NCBI RefSeq assembly: GCF_900199435.1
Contig: NZ_OAML01000003.1
Span: forward strand, 823,166 to 887,165
Source: Pygmaiobacter massiliensis
GTDB lineage: Bacteria; Bacillota; Clostridia; Oscillospirales; Ruminococcaceae
Direction of reading: 5' to 3'
Length of the DNA stretch: 64,000 bases
Shown here: one piece after another, positions 51,041-59,132 of the stretch
Position numbering within the stretch: position 1 is the first letter of the stretch
How the letters are laid out: each line of letters begins with the position of its first letter
Position numbers and translations under genes: made by a program
The notes under the pieces: model-generated
What the model was told of the DNA's origin: nothing
The model's input: only the letters and a program-made list of their open reading frames with translations
The model's database searches: none

Positions 51041-51300
51041 AAAAAATCATCCATTCCGCCGCTTCGCGTCGGCACAAATTTTAATAAAAGTGCGCATCTT
51101 ACCACGCGAAGCAAAAGAAGGATAAGATGATTTTCGTGCATCGGGCGGGAGCGAGCAAAGCGAGCGAATCGCCCTGCACATCCGCCGGAGGCTTCGTGTG
51201 AAAAAACGCTCACACGAAATCCCTTTTGCCTTATTGTAGCTACGAAGGGCAGGCACTTGCAAGCTTTGCGAAGCCCTTACAGCAAAGTTTGTATGCTTCC
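51041..51300. other. Structured GC-rich intergenic segment upstream of nanE
   Basis: No gene, but several inverted repeats: GTGCA-GGGCG (51136-51147) with CGCCC-TGCAC (51170-51179) around GAGCGAGCAAAGCGAGCG, and TTCGTGTGA / TCACACGAA (51193-51201 with 51210-51218). The base composition differs from the AT-rich flanks. It may be a dispersed intergenic repeat or a structured nanE leader. Confidence 0.5.
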
Positions 51301-51368
51301 ACAATAAATGAAAATAAATTTTATGTAAATATAACTATTGAAAATAATTTTCTGAAACAAGCAAAAGA

Positions 51369-51389
51369 AACGCCGGGTCTTCCGGCGTT
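51369..51389 (-). terminator. Terminator of the DUF624 gene
   Basis: AACGCCGG / CCGGCGTT (51369-51376 with 51382-51389), followed on the minus strand by TCTTTTGC. About ten bases past the DUF624 stop. Confidence 0.8.
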
Positions 51390-51399
51390 AAACAAGCGA

Positions 51400-52017
51400 T
51401 CAAATTGTTGATGTGAGTCCGTCTTTTTCAAAAATAGGTTCCATCCATAGCGAGCACAGAAAAGCCCATACCACCGGCATGAAAAAGATTGGCAGCCAGT
51501 AGCGCCAGCAAAGCCAAAGGCCACCCAATGTTACGATAAGCGTCAGCAATGTAGCAGGCAACCGGGCGAGTGTGAGACGGGCAGCGTTTAAATTTAGCTC
51601 GGCAAAGCGCATAGGAAAACGGGAACAAAGGGGAAACTGCCAGCAGACCACGCCAGCGGGGATAAGCAGCAGAATGCAAAAAATAATCAGCTGCAACAGT
51701 GCTGCACGGTGCCCGGCGAGCGCCATGAGTAATAGTATCTGAGCCCCAAAAAGCAGCCCGGCCCAAAGCAGTGCCCAGCATACTGAAGAAAGCGCAGTGG
51801 TGCGGAAAGACGCACGAAAAGTGCGGAAAAAATTTCGAAATGCGCCCGGTTCACGAGGCTTTACATAGTGCAGCACACTATCGTACAAAGCGGCAGTAGC
51901 CGCCCCTGCTGTAACCACAGGCAGCGAGCTGAACGCCCACAGCAGGCTGAGGCCCAGAATATCCGTTGCCCAGGCCACCCAGCGAAAAAAAGTGTTGTTA
52001 GGGTCAAATATCTGCAT
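51400..52017 (-). CDS. DUF624 (YesL-like) membrane protein
   Basis: A 205-residue protein with five hydrophobic segments. The N-terminus (NTFFRWVAWATDILGLSLLW and LPVVTAGAATAALYDSVL) is typical of DUF624, small proteins that travel with carbohydrate ABC transporters in Firmicutes; role unknown, perhaps a transporter accessory. It is divergent from the RpiR regulator. Its mRNA leader contains a terminator hairpin 18 bases before the start codon. Confidence 0.85.
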   Translation of the reverse strand: MQIFDPNNTFFRWVAWATDILGLSLLWAFSSLPVVTAGAATAALYDSVLHYVKPREPGAFRNFFRTFRASFRTTALSSVCWALLWAGLLFGAQILLLMALAGHRAALLQLIIFCILLLIPAGVVCWQFPLCSRFPMRFAELNLNAARLTLARLPATLLTLIVTLGGLWLCWRYWLPIFFMPVVWAFLCSLWMEPIFEKDGLTSTI

Positions 52018-52028
52018 AGTTCACCTTA

Positions 52029-52154
52029 AAAAACGCTGCAAGTATGCAGCGGCAGGGGAGAAGAAAGTCTCCCGGAATCCGTAATAATTGCCCAAAGCAG
52101 CAAAGAAGCGGTGAGCCGCAACGCAACCTATTCTGTATCAAGTACTGCTTAGGT
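52029..52154 (-). promoter_or_regulatory. Attenuated mRNA leader of the DUF624 gene
   Basis: The predicted transcript (about 135 nt before the start codon) has a hairpin with 6-bp arms GGGAGA/TCTCCC (52057-52062 with 52069-52074) and then a perfect terminator CGCTGCA/TGCAGCG (52035-52041 with 52046-52052) followed by TTTTTT (52034-52029). The ribosome binding site AAGGTG comes right after the T-run. Premature termination just before the gene is therefore likely, with an unidentified antitermination signal. Confidence 0.65.
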
Positions 52155-52160
52155 GACGCC

Positions 52161-52189
52161 ATTATAGCATTTGCGGCCAAAAATGTCAC
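52161..52189 (-). promoter_or_regulatory. Promoter of the DUF624 gene
   Basis: On the minus strand GTGACA (52189-52184), 17-base spacer, TATAAT (52166-52161). Confidence 0.65.
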
Positions 52190-52222
52190 GAGAGGAAAAA
52201 CAAAACATCGAAAACAGCTGTA

Positions 52223-52251
52223 TTGAAAAAAATTTTCATGTATGCTATACT
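52223..52251 (+). promoter_or_regulatory. rpiR promoter with overlapping palindrome
   Basis: TTGAAA (52223-52228), 17-base spacer, TATACT (52246-52251). The palindrome TGAAAA-AAA-TTTTCA (52224-52238) covers the -35 box; TGAAA..TTTCA arms are common for RpiR-family operators, so autoregulation is plausible. Confidence 0.65.
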
Positions 52252-52310
52252 GAACGCGCAAAAAGCAGAGCAATAGTAAGAAAAAGGCTGAAAGAAAGGG
52301 TGGCGAAGCA

Positions 52311-53168
52311 ATGCCGGACAGCAACGTGTTTACCAGAATCAGCAATAGCTACTACCAACTGACCTCGTCAGAAAAAAAGGTGGCGGATTATGTTGTCGTG
52401 CAGCAGCAAAAGGTGCAATACCTGTCAATTTCAGAGCTGGCCGTAGCCTGCGGCGTTGCTGATGCGACGATCTCGCGGTTTTGCCGACAGATTGGCTACC
52501 GGGGCTATAATGCGTTTAAGCTTGCAATTGCCAAAGCCACCGTGGTGCGCCATGGCACACCGGGCCTGCTCTCTGGTGAGGTGATGCCGGAGGATAGCAT
52601 TCCGGATATGTGTCACAAACTGTATACCGCGGCAGTAGAAACCCTGGCGCAAACCCGTGAGCTGATTCAGCCAGAAGCAATCCGCAAAGCAGCGGATGTG
52701 CTGCTGGCAGCAAATACGGTTCTTTGCATGGGGCAGGGCGGTACCATGATTATGGCGGAAGAGGCAGCAAATCTATTCTCCACGGCGTTTAGAGGCTTTT
52801 TTCCGGTGCGAGACTCGCACATGCAAGGCATGGCTGCCACCCATTTAACCGACAAGGACGCAGTGCTTTATTTTTCCTATTCGGGTGCAACGCGTGACTT
52901 AATAGAGCTGCTGCCTGTGGCGCGCCAACGGGGAACCACCTTTATTTTGGTTACTCGCTTTCCAAATTCTCCGGGTGCTGCGGGGGCAGACATTGTGCTG
53001 CAGTGCGGCTCGAACGAAAACCCCTTACAACTGGGGAGCGCTGCCGCCCGTATTTCGCAAATTTATCTGCTGGATATTTTAATGTCAGAGATGTGCCGCA
53101 GAGATATGGAGTGCTGTAAAATCCATCGCCAAGAGATTGCAGATGTTCTTTCAGAAAAGCATATATAA
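52311..53168 (+). CDS. RpiR-family transcriptional regulator (HTH + SIS), probable sialic-acid regulator
   Basis: A 285-residue regulator. Residues 1-77 form the RpiR helix-turn-helix (LTSSEKKVADYVVV, LSISELAVACGVADATISRFCRQIGY), and residues 120-265 a SIS sugar-phosphate-binding domain (VLCMGQGGTMIMAEEA, FSYSGATRDLIELLPVA). RpiR proteins with SIS domains respond to phosphosugars, and those in nan clusters sense ManNAc-6-P or GlcN-6-P. It lies between the nanEK/DUF624 side and the transporter/nanA/nagB side. Start ATG 52311 has AAAGGGTGG upstream. Confidence 0.9.
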   Translation: MPDSNVFTRISNSYYQLTSSEKKVADYVVVQQQKVQYLSISELAVACGVADATISRFCRQIGYRGYNAFKLAIAKATVVRHGTPGLLSGEVMPEDSIPDMCHKLYTAAVETLAQTRELIQPEAIRKAADVLLAANTVLCMGQGGTMIMAEEAANLFSTAFRGFFPVRDSHMQGMAATHLTDKDAVLYFSYSGATRDLIELLPVARQRGTTFILVTRFPNSPGAAGADIVLQCGSNENPLQLGSAAARISQIYLLDILMSEMCRRDMECCKIHRQEIADVLSEKHI

Positions 53169-53169
53169 A

Positions 53170-53206
53170 AAACAGCAGCTACCTTAACCGGTAGCTGCTG
53201 TTTTTT
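53170..53206 (+). terminator. Terminator of the RpiR gene
   Basis: Perfect 14-bp stem AAACAGCAGCTACC / GGTAGCTGCTGTTT, then more T. Confidence 0.92.
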
Positions 53207-53330
53207 GGCGAAAAATGCGTAAAAAATTAGCATGACAAAAAACATTTTGGTCAAAGTGCAATAAAAAATTTAGGTTTTTGAAAAGAAATACCAAAAATTA
53301 TTAAATATAAAAATTTTTTTCAGAATCTTA

Positions 53331-53360
53331 TTGACAAACCACCCGGTTTGTCGATACAAT
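53331..53360 (+). promoter_or_regulatory. Sialic-acid operon promoter with operator in the spacer
   Basis: TTGACA (53331-53336), 18-base spacer, TACAAT (53355-53360). The perfect inverted repeat GACAAACC-ACCC-GGTTTGTC (53333-53352) occupies the -35 end and spacer, the ideal place for a repressor. RpiR regulator next door is the candidate, although this palindrome differs from that at the rpiR promoter. Confidence 0.75.
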
Positions 53361-53429
53361 CACGACAGAGAGATTCGCCACGCGGCGAAAACTTTGGAGA
53401 AGAATTAAGATTTAAAAGGAGGAAATCCC

Positions 53430-54725
53430 ATGAAAAAATTTATTGCACTCGCACTTAGCGCGCTCATGGCAATGTCTGCTTTCGCGGGTTGCGGCAGCAG
53501 CTCATCCAGTGCCCCTGCCGGCAGCACGGCGGCCTCGTCCGCAGCGGCGCAGCCGGTCAAGCTAACCTGGTGGACATTCCCCACATTTGGTACAGATGGC
53601 GTTTACGCACAAAAGGTAGCGGATGCCTTCACGGCAAAAAACCCCGAAATTACTATCGAGCTAGTCACCATTGATTTTACCAGCGGCCCCGAGGCACTGG
53701 CTTCCGCCATTGAGGGCGGCACAGCTCCCGATATTTTGTTCGACGCACCGGGCCGCATTATCGAGTACGGCCGCGCAGGCAAATTGGTTGCACTTGATGA
53801 TATGTTTAATGCGGATTTTGTAAAGGATGTAAACAACGAAGAATTGCTGAATGCCTGCAAAGCAGACGGCACCGCTTACATGTATCCTCTGTCTTCCGCT
53901 CCGTTCTACATGGGGCTGAACAAAGAGATGCTCGAAAAGGCTGACGCACTGCAATATGTCAACCTCGAAGGCGACCGCACCTGGACGACGGAAAACTTTG
54001 TGAAAATGTGCGAAGCACTGCGTGATGCAGGCGTGGCACAAACCCCCGGCATCGTTTACTGTGGCGCACAGGGCGGTGACCAAGGCACTCGTGCCCTTGT
54101 CAACAACCTGTATTCTTCCACTATTATTGATAAAGATGGCAAATGGAATATTGACGAAAACGGCATCAAAGCCCTGACGCTTCTTCAGGACATGGTGGAA
54201 AACAAGAGCCTCGACGCAGGCATGTCTTATGCAGCAGCAGACGCCTTGCAGGAGTTCCAGGCAGAAACCAGCGCAACGACCTTCTGCTGGGGCACTTCCG
54301 ACTCTAAAAACTATGCTTCTGAAGATTACACCGCAATCTCGGTTCCGTTCCCCTCTGAGGACGGCGTACCGGTGCTTGAGTACCTTGTCAACGGCTTCTG
54401 CGTATTTGATAATGGTGATGCCGCTAAGGTAGACGCAGCTAAAAAATTCCTGCAGTTTGCTTGCGATGATTCCGAGTGGGGCCCCCAGAGTGTGAAACAG
54501 ACCGGTGCATTCCCGGTTCGCGCCTCCTTTGGCAACCTGTATGAAGGCAATGAAGAAATGGTGCTTCTTTCCAACTGGACGAAGTACTACGGCGATTACT
54601 ATAACACCGCTCCGGGCTTTGCAAATATGCGTGTTGAGTGGTGGAACATGCTGCAGCGCATCTTCCAGGGCGGCGATGTAGCAACTGAGGTGCAAACCTA
54701 CATTACCAATTCCAATAAAAGCTAG
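53430..54725 (+). CDS. Carbohydrate (sialic acid) ABC transporter binding lipoprotein
   Basis: A 431-residue SBP family-1 protein. ATG 53430 follows AAAAGGAGG. Lipobox FAGC (Cys21) and a Ser/Ala/Gly linker. KLTWWTFPTFGTDGVYAQKVADAF (about 48-71) and GTAPDILFDAPGRI are typical of sugar-binding proteins. First gene of an operon with two permeases, nanA, nagB and a YhcH-like gene, so N-acetylneuraminate is the probable ligand. Confidence 0.88.
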   Translation: MKKFIALALSALMAMSAFAGCGSSSSSAPAGSTAASSAAAQPVKLTWWTFPTFGTDGVYAQKVADAFTAKNPEITIELVTIDFTSGPEALASAIEGGTAPDILFDAPGRIIEYGRAGKLVALDDMFNADFVKDVNNEELLNACKADGTAYMYPLSSAPFYMGLNKEMLEKADALQYVNLEGDRTWTTENFVKMCEALRDAGVAQTPGIVYCGAQGGDQGTRALVNNLYSSTIIDKDGKWNIDENGIKALTLLQDMVENKSLDAGMSYAAADALQEFQAETSATTFCWGTSDSKNYASEDYTAISVPFPSEDGVPVLEYLVNGFCVFDNGDAAKVDAAKKFLQFACDDSEWGPQSVKQTGAFPVRASFGNLYEGNEEMVLLSNWTKYYGDYYNTAPGFANMRVEWWNMLQRIFQGGDVATEVQTYITNSNKS

Positions 54726-54754
54726 TTTTAGCCAAAAACCATAATTGAAACGAA

Positions 54755-54796
54755 AAAACAGCCTCCTCCCTCAATTGCGGGGGAGGGGGCTGTTTT
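54755..54796 (+). promoter_or_regulatory. Intercistronic hairpin after the sialic-acid binding-protein gene
   Basis: AAAACAGCC (54755-54763) pairs with GGCTGTTTT (54788-54796), extended by CCTCCC/GGGAGG, 30 bases past the stop codon. Followed by ACTCCTAAAGGAGG, the next gene's ribosome binding site. Confidence 0.82.
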
Positions 54797-54817
54797 ACTC
54801 CTAAAGGAGGGTGTGTT

Positions 54818-55723
54818 ATGGCGCATTCCGTCGCCGCAAAAAGTAGGGCAATCCGACGCAGAGAAACGATGGTGGCCTATTTGTTTTTGCTGCCTGCGCT
54901 TGCTGTTTTTGCCTGCTTTGTCATTACGCCAATGGTGATGGGGTTTGTCACCAGTTTTACCAACTCGCATTTAGGGGGCAGCGAATTTGTCGGGTTTGAT
55001 AATTACATACGCCTCTTTCAAGACCCCAAGTTTTTGCGCTCCGCCTGGAACACCATTTTCATCGTACTCATCGCGGTTCCGGCCGTTACGGCTTTTTCCT
55101 TGTGGGTGAGTACGGCAATCTACCGGATGCACGCGACAGTGCGCTCCTTCTTTCGCTGTGTTTTTTACCTGCCTGTTGTTACCGGCTCTGTCGCGGTAGT
55201 TGTGGTATGGAAATGGATGTTCAATACCTATAACGGACTATTTAACCACGTCGGCACATCTATGGGCCTGCTTGAAAAAGGCATCGACTGGCTGGGTAAC
55301 TCTACCACCGCAATCTGGTGCATTCTAATTATCCTATTTACCACCTCTATTGGGCAGCCCATTGTGCTGTATGTTGCGGCACTCGGCAATGTTGATCAAT
55401 CGCTGGTAGAGGCAGCAGAGGTGGATGGCGCAACGAACCATCAAACTTTTTGGAAAATTAAATGGCCGTCGATTATGCCAACTACACTTTATATTGTCGT
55501 AATCACAACCATCAACTCGTTCCAGTGCTTTGCACTGATTCAGCTGCTCACCTCCGGGGGGCCAAACTATCACACCAGTACCGTCATGTACCTGCTGTAT
55601 GAAACCGCATTTAAAACCTACCAGTATGGCTATGCCGATGCAATGGGTGTTATTCTGGCTCTCGTCATCGCCCTGTTCAGCGCTTTGCAGTTCAAGGTGA
55701 TGAAGGGCGGAACCACAGAATAA
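54818..55723 (+). CDS. Sugar ABC transporter permease 1
   Basis: A 301-residue permease of the MalF/UgpA type with about six membrane segments. The EAA loop is DQSLVEAAEVDGATNHQTFWKIKWPSIMP (about 193-221). ATG 54818 follows CTAAAGGAGGG. It forms a heterodimer with the next gene product. There is no ATPase gene in the operon, so a shared MsmK/MalK-like ATPase encoded elsewhere must energise it. Confidence 0.92.
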   Translation: MAHSVAAKSRAIRRRETMVAYLFLLPALAVFACFVITPMVMGFVTSFTNSHLGGSEFVGFDNYIRLFQDPKFLRSAWNTIFIVLIAVPAVTAFSLWVSTAIYRMHATVRSFFRCVFYLPVVTGSVAVVVVWKWMFNTYNGLFNHVGTSMGLLEKGIDWLGNSTTAIWCILIILFTTSIGQPIVLYVAALGNVDQSLVEAAEVDGATNHQTFWKIKWPSIMPTTLYIVVITTINSFQCFALIQLLTSGGPNYHTSTVMYLLYETAFKTYQYGYADAMGVILALVIALFSALQFKVMKGGTTE

Positions 55724-55735
55724 GGAGAGAAGACA

Positions 55736-56614
55736 ATGAAAATAAATAAAAAATCCCCCTATTTTATGGTTTGCGTCGTGTTGCTTATTGTGCTTGCAAT
55801 TTTGTTTATGTTTCCACTGTACTGGATTATAACCGGTTCTGTGAAAGAAAAAAGCGATATTCTGCTAAAGGCAGGAGAGGCAATTCAATGGTGGCCTCGT
55901 GCAGCAACCAGTGTTAACTATGAAAAGCTGTTTAATATGCAGGTCACCTGGGAATTGTTCGGCTCCTCATTTCGGTTGCCAGCCGCTATTAAATGGCTGT
56001 ATAACAGCGTTTTCATTTCGGTTATGGCAATGTTGCTTACCTGCGTAACGGCGTCGCTTGCAGGATATGTGTTGGCGAAAAAGAATTTTTATGGCAAGGC
56101 TATCATTTTCGGGCTGTTTGTCTGTGCAATGGCATTGCCCAAACAGGTCATTCTCATTCCGCTCGTTACCCTTGCCAAAACGCTTGGCCTTTCTGAATCG
56201 GCCTGGTCGGTTATTTTCCCGGTGGTGGGCTGGCCTTTCGGCGTGTTTTTGATGAAACAATTTTCTGAAACAATACCCACCTCCTTGCTGGAAGCGGCGC
56301 GCATTGACGGCGCAGGGGAGCTTCGCACGTTTTGGGACGTGGTTGTTCCCATTATCAAACCAGGTATCGGTGCCCTCGCCATCTTTACGTTTATTAATGC
56401 GTGGAATGAGTACCCGCTGCAACTGGTGATGCTGCACAAAACAGAGGTGAAAACCATTGCGCTTGGCATTGCAGGCTTGCAGGCAGAGATGTCTACCGAT
56501 TATGGCCTAATTATGGCAGGTGCCGCGCTGGGCGCAATTCCGATTATTGTTGTCTTTTTGGTGTTCCAAAAGTATTTTACCCAAGGCATTACCATGGGTG
56601 CGGTTAAGGGCTAA
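55736..56614 (+). CDS. Sugar ABC transporter permease 2
   Basis: A 292-residue MalG-type permease with six membrane segments. The EAA loop is PTSLLEAARIDGAGELRTFWDVVVPIIKPG (about 182-211). Start ATG 55736 lies 12 bases after the first permease gene, with AAGGAGAG upstream. Confidence 0.92.
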   Translation: MKINKKSPYFMVCVVLLIVLAILFMFPLYWIITGSVKEKSDILLKAGEAIQWWPRAATSVNYEKLFNMQVTWELFGSSFRLPAAIKWLYNSVFISVMAMLLTCVTASLAGYVLAKKNFYGKAIIFGLFVCAMALPKQVILIPLVTLAKTLGLSESAWSVIFPVVGWPFGVFLMKQFSETIPTSLLEAARIDGAGELRTFWDVVVPIIKPGIGALAIFTFINAWNEYPLQLVMLHKTEVKTIALGIAGLQAEMSTDYGLIMAGAALGAIPIIVVFLVFQKYFTQGITMGAVKG

Positions 56615-56661
56615 AGAAAAAAGCGGGATACTTTGCCCGTGTGTGAATTAAGGAGAAGAAA

Positions 56662-57567
56662 ATGAATTATGAGAAATATCGGGGCGTTTTCCCCGCATTT
56701 TATGCCTGCTATGATGAGGCGGGCAAGGTAAGTGCTGCGCGGGTAAAACAGCTGGCGCGCTATCTGCTGGAAAAAGGCGTTCAGGGGCTATATGTGGGCG
56801 GCTCTTCCGGGGAATGTATTTACCAAAGCGTGGAAGAACGCAAACAGGTGTTGCAGGCAGTGATGGAAGAAGTGGGCGGCAAGATGACGATAATTGCCCA
56901 CGTTGCTTGCAACAACACCGCAGATAGCCAGCTGCTGGCTGCCCATGCCGAAGCGCTCGGCGTGGACGCCATTGCGTCAATCCCGCCGATTTATTTTCAC
57001 CTGCCGGAAGATGATATTGCAAAATATTGGAATGACATTTCGGATGCCGCGCCCAATACCCCCTTCGTTATCTACAATATTCCGCAGCTTGCGGGGGTTA
57101 GCCTAAGCGTATCCCTTTTGCGTAAAATGAAGCAAAACCCGCGTTTGCTCGGCGTCAAAAACTCCTCCATGCCGGTGCAGGATATCCAGATGTGGCATGA
57201 TGAAGAGGTGCTGGTTTTCAATGGCCCCGACGAGCAGATGCTTTCTGGCCTTGCCGCAGGTGCGTGCGGTGGAATTGGCGGCACCTATGCGGTAATGCCA
57301 GAGCTGTTTTTGGGAATTTACGCGCTTTATCACAAAGGCGAAATGGAAAAAGCGCGGGTGATTCAAAACGAGGTCTGCCGTATTATTTACCATGTGTTTT
57401 CCGCAGACTGCAACTTGTATGCTGTGATGAAGGAAGTGCTGCGCCAGCATGGTGGCCCCGATATCGGTGATGTGCGTGCCCCGCTTGCCGGGCTGACCGA
57501 AAAAGGTCGCGTAGTTGCAAAAGAAAGTGCAGAGATGATTGCTGCGGCAATCCGCGAGCTGCTTTAA
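56662..57567 (+). CDS. nanA: N-acetylneuraminate lyase
   Basis: A 301-residue class I aldolase of the DHDPS/NAL family, splitting sialic acid into ManNAc and pyruvate. The Schiff-base Lys166 (GVKNSS), Tyr138 (VIYNIP) and the carboxylate loop GGSSGECIYQSVEER (46-60) match lyase numbering; GECIY, rather than the GEaat of dihydrodipicolinate synthase, favours the lyase. ATG 56662 follows AAGGAGAAG. It feeds NanK, NanE and NagB. Confidence 0.92.
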   Translation: MNYEKYRGVFPAFYACYDEAGKVSAARVKQLARYLLEKGVQGLYVGGSSGECIYQSVEERKQVLQAVMEEVGGKMTIIAHVACNNTADSQLLAAHAEALGVDAIASIPPIYFHLPEDDIAKYWNDISDAAPNTPFVIYNIPQLAGVSLSVSLLRKMKQNPRLLGVKNSSMPVQDIQMWHDEEVLVFNGPDEQMLSGLAAGACGGIGGTYAVMPELFLGIYALYHKGEMEKARVIQNEVCRIIYHVFSADCNLYAVMKEVLRQHGGPDIGDVRAPLAGLTEKGRVVAKESAEMIAAAIRELL

Positions 57568-57602
57568 GCAGAGGCCAGCGGCAGAAAGGAAAGAGCAGCA
57601 AC

Positions 57603-58358
57603 ATGAGAATCTACGAAGTAGCGGACTACCAGGAAATGAGCCGCTGTGCCGCAAATTTAATTTCTGCACAGGTTCTTTTAAATCCGCGCTCGGTATTGGG
57701 GCTTGCCACGGGTTCCACCCCGGTGGGTATTTACAGTCAGCTTATCGAGTGGTATCGCAAAGGAGATTTAAGCTTTGCAGAAGTACAAACGGTAAATTTG
57801 GATGAGTACCACGGCCTTGCGCCGGACCATCCACAGAGTTACCGGAATTTTATGCAGCAAAATCTGTTTGACCATATCGATATTTTGCCGCAGCAGACAC
57901 ATGTGCCGAACGGCCTTGCCAAAGATGCGGCCAAAGAGTGCGCTCGCTACGAAGCACTGATTGCATCTCTTGGCGGTATTGATTTGCAGCTTTTAGGGCT
58001 GGGGCATAATGGGCATATCGGTTTTAACGAGCCGGCTGCTGCCTTTGCGAAAGAAACCCATCTGGTCGAGTTGACTGAAAGTACCATAGAGGCCAATACC
58101 CGCTTTTTTGAGAGCAGAGAATCTATGCCGCGACAGGCGTTTACAATGGGCATTAAGACCATTCTGGGGGCGAAAAAGATTTTGCTCGCAGTATCGGGTA
58201 AAGAAAAAGCAGAGGCGGTTTACCGAAGCTTTGCAGGCCCTGTGGAGCCGGGCGTTCCGTGTTCTATTCTGCAATTCCACCCTGACGTGACGCTTGTTGG
58301 AGATGCCCCCGCGCTTTCAAAGCTAAAGGCAGCAGGTGTTAGAATCTGCCGTAAGTAA
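57603..58358 (+). CDS. nagB: Glucosamine-6-phosphate deaminase
   Basis: A 251-residue isomerase/deaminase producing fructose-6-phosphate and ammonia. LGLATGSTPVGIY (32-44), the catalytic Asp in NLDEYHGL and His in GLGHNGHIGFNEP are intact. Typical short Gram-positive length. The preceding step, GlcNAc-6-phosphate deacetylase (NagA), is not in this window. Confidence 0.94.
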   Translation: MRIYEVADYQEMSRCAANLISAQVLLNPRSVLGLATGSTPVGIYSQLIEWYRKGDLSFAEVQTVNLDEYHGLAPDHPQSYRNFMQQNLFDHIDILPQQTHVPNGLAKDAAKECARYEALIASLGGIDLQLLGLGHNGHIGFNEPAAAFAKETHLVELTESTIEANTRFFESRESMPRQAFTMGIKTILGAKKILLAVSGKEKAEAVYRSFAGPVEPGVPCSILQFHPDVTLVGDAPALSKLKAAGVRICRK

Positions 58359-58391
58359 CGAAAATTTGGCGCCGACGCGCAGGAGACGGAT

Positions 58392-58841
58392 ATGATTTTA
58401 GATAACATTGCACACCGCGACAGCTACCGGCAGATGGCAGACCTTACGCAGGTTCTGGAATATATGGCAGAGCAGACTGTTCAAACGATGCCGGAAGCCC
58501 CAATGCAGTTGCGTGAGGGTGAAGTGTTTGTAAACCCTGCTCAATTTACCACTAAGCCACTTGAGGAATGCCGGTTTGAATTGCATCGCAACTTTGCAGA
58601 TGTACATTACATATTGGAGGGCAACGAGACTATTATAGTGGCAGATATTGCTGAAACTGCTGAAACAACGCCTTATAATCAGACGCAAGACATCAGCTTT
58701 GCTACATGCACCAAAGGTGTAGTTTGCACTCTGTACCCGGGCGATTTCTTGGTTTGCTTTCCGCAAGACGCACATCGAGTAGGCATTATGCAGAATGCCC
58801 CCGCACCTGTGAAAAAACTAATCGGCAAGATTAAAATGTAA
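58392..58841 (+). CDS. YhcH/YjgK/YiaL-family protein (NanQ-like)
   Basis: A 149-residue cupin-like protein of the DUF386 family. FELHRNFADVHYILEGNETI (about 65-84) and the C-terminal FPQDAHRVGIM hold the conserved His residues that form a metal site. E. coli homologue NanQ speeds opening of the alpha-anomer of sialic acid; here also it ends the nan operon. Start ATG 58392 follows AGGAG. Confidence 0.88.
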   Translation: MILDNIAHRDSYRQMADLTQVLEYMAEQTVQTMPEAPMQLREGEVFVNPAQFTTKPLEECRFELHRNFADVHYILEGNETIIVADIAETAETTPYNQTQDISFATCTKGVVCTLYPGDFLVCFPQDAHRVGIMQNAPAPVKKLIGKIKM

Positions 58842-58904
58842 AAAAAGTGCGAAGCCTTAAAATGCTTTGTGCTGTATTTGCTCAAAACTATTTTCCTAAC
58901 CAAT

Positions 58905-58941
58905 AAAACCCGCCAGCATAATGCTGACGGGTTTTATTTTT
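58905..58941 (+). terminator. Terminator of the sialic-acid operon
   Basis: AAAACCCG-CAGCAT / TGCTG-CGGGTTTT (58905-58919 with 58922-58935; one mismatch), then ATTTTTT. The 190 bases up to the alr stop show nothing else. Confidence 0.92.
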
Positions 58942-59132
58942 TGCGGCAGGTAAATCTAAAGCGTTCAGTCCACTTGGTGGAAACCAAAGAGATGCTTTTA
59001 GCTTGTGATGTTCACAGCAAAACCACTAGGCGGCTGAAACATGTCTGCAAAAGGAATGCAGAGCTGAAAGCACCCTCCTGGGAAGGCAAAGAGAATTCGC
59101 CAACGCGGAAAATGCAAGTATAGGGGACGGGC

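Noticed and set aside
52029-52154. T-box leader for the DUF624 gene
   Set aside because: No AGGGTGGNACCGCG-type antiterminator sequence and no specifier-loop pattern; the leader is also too short.
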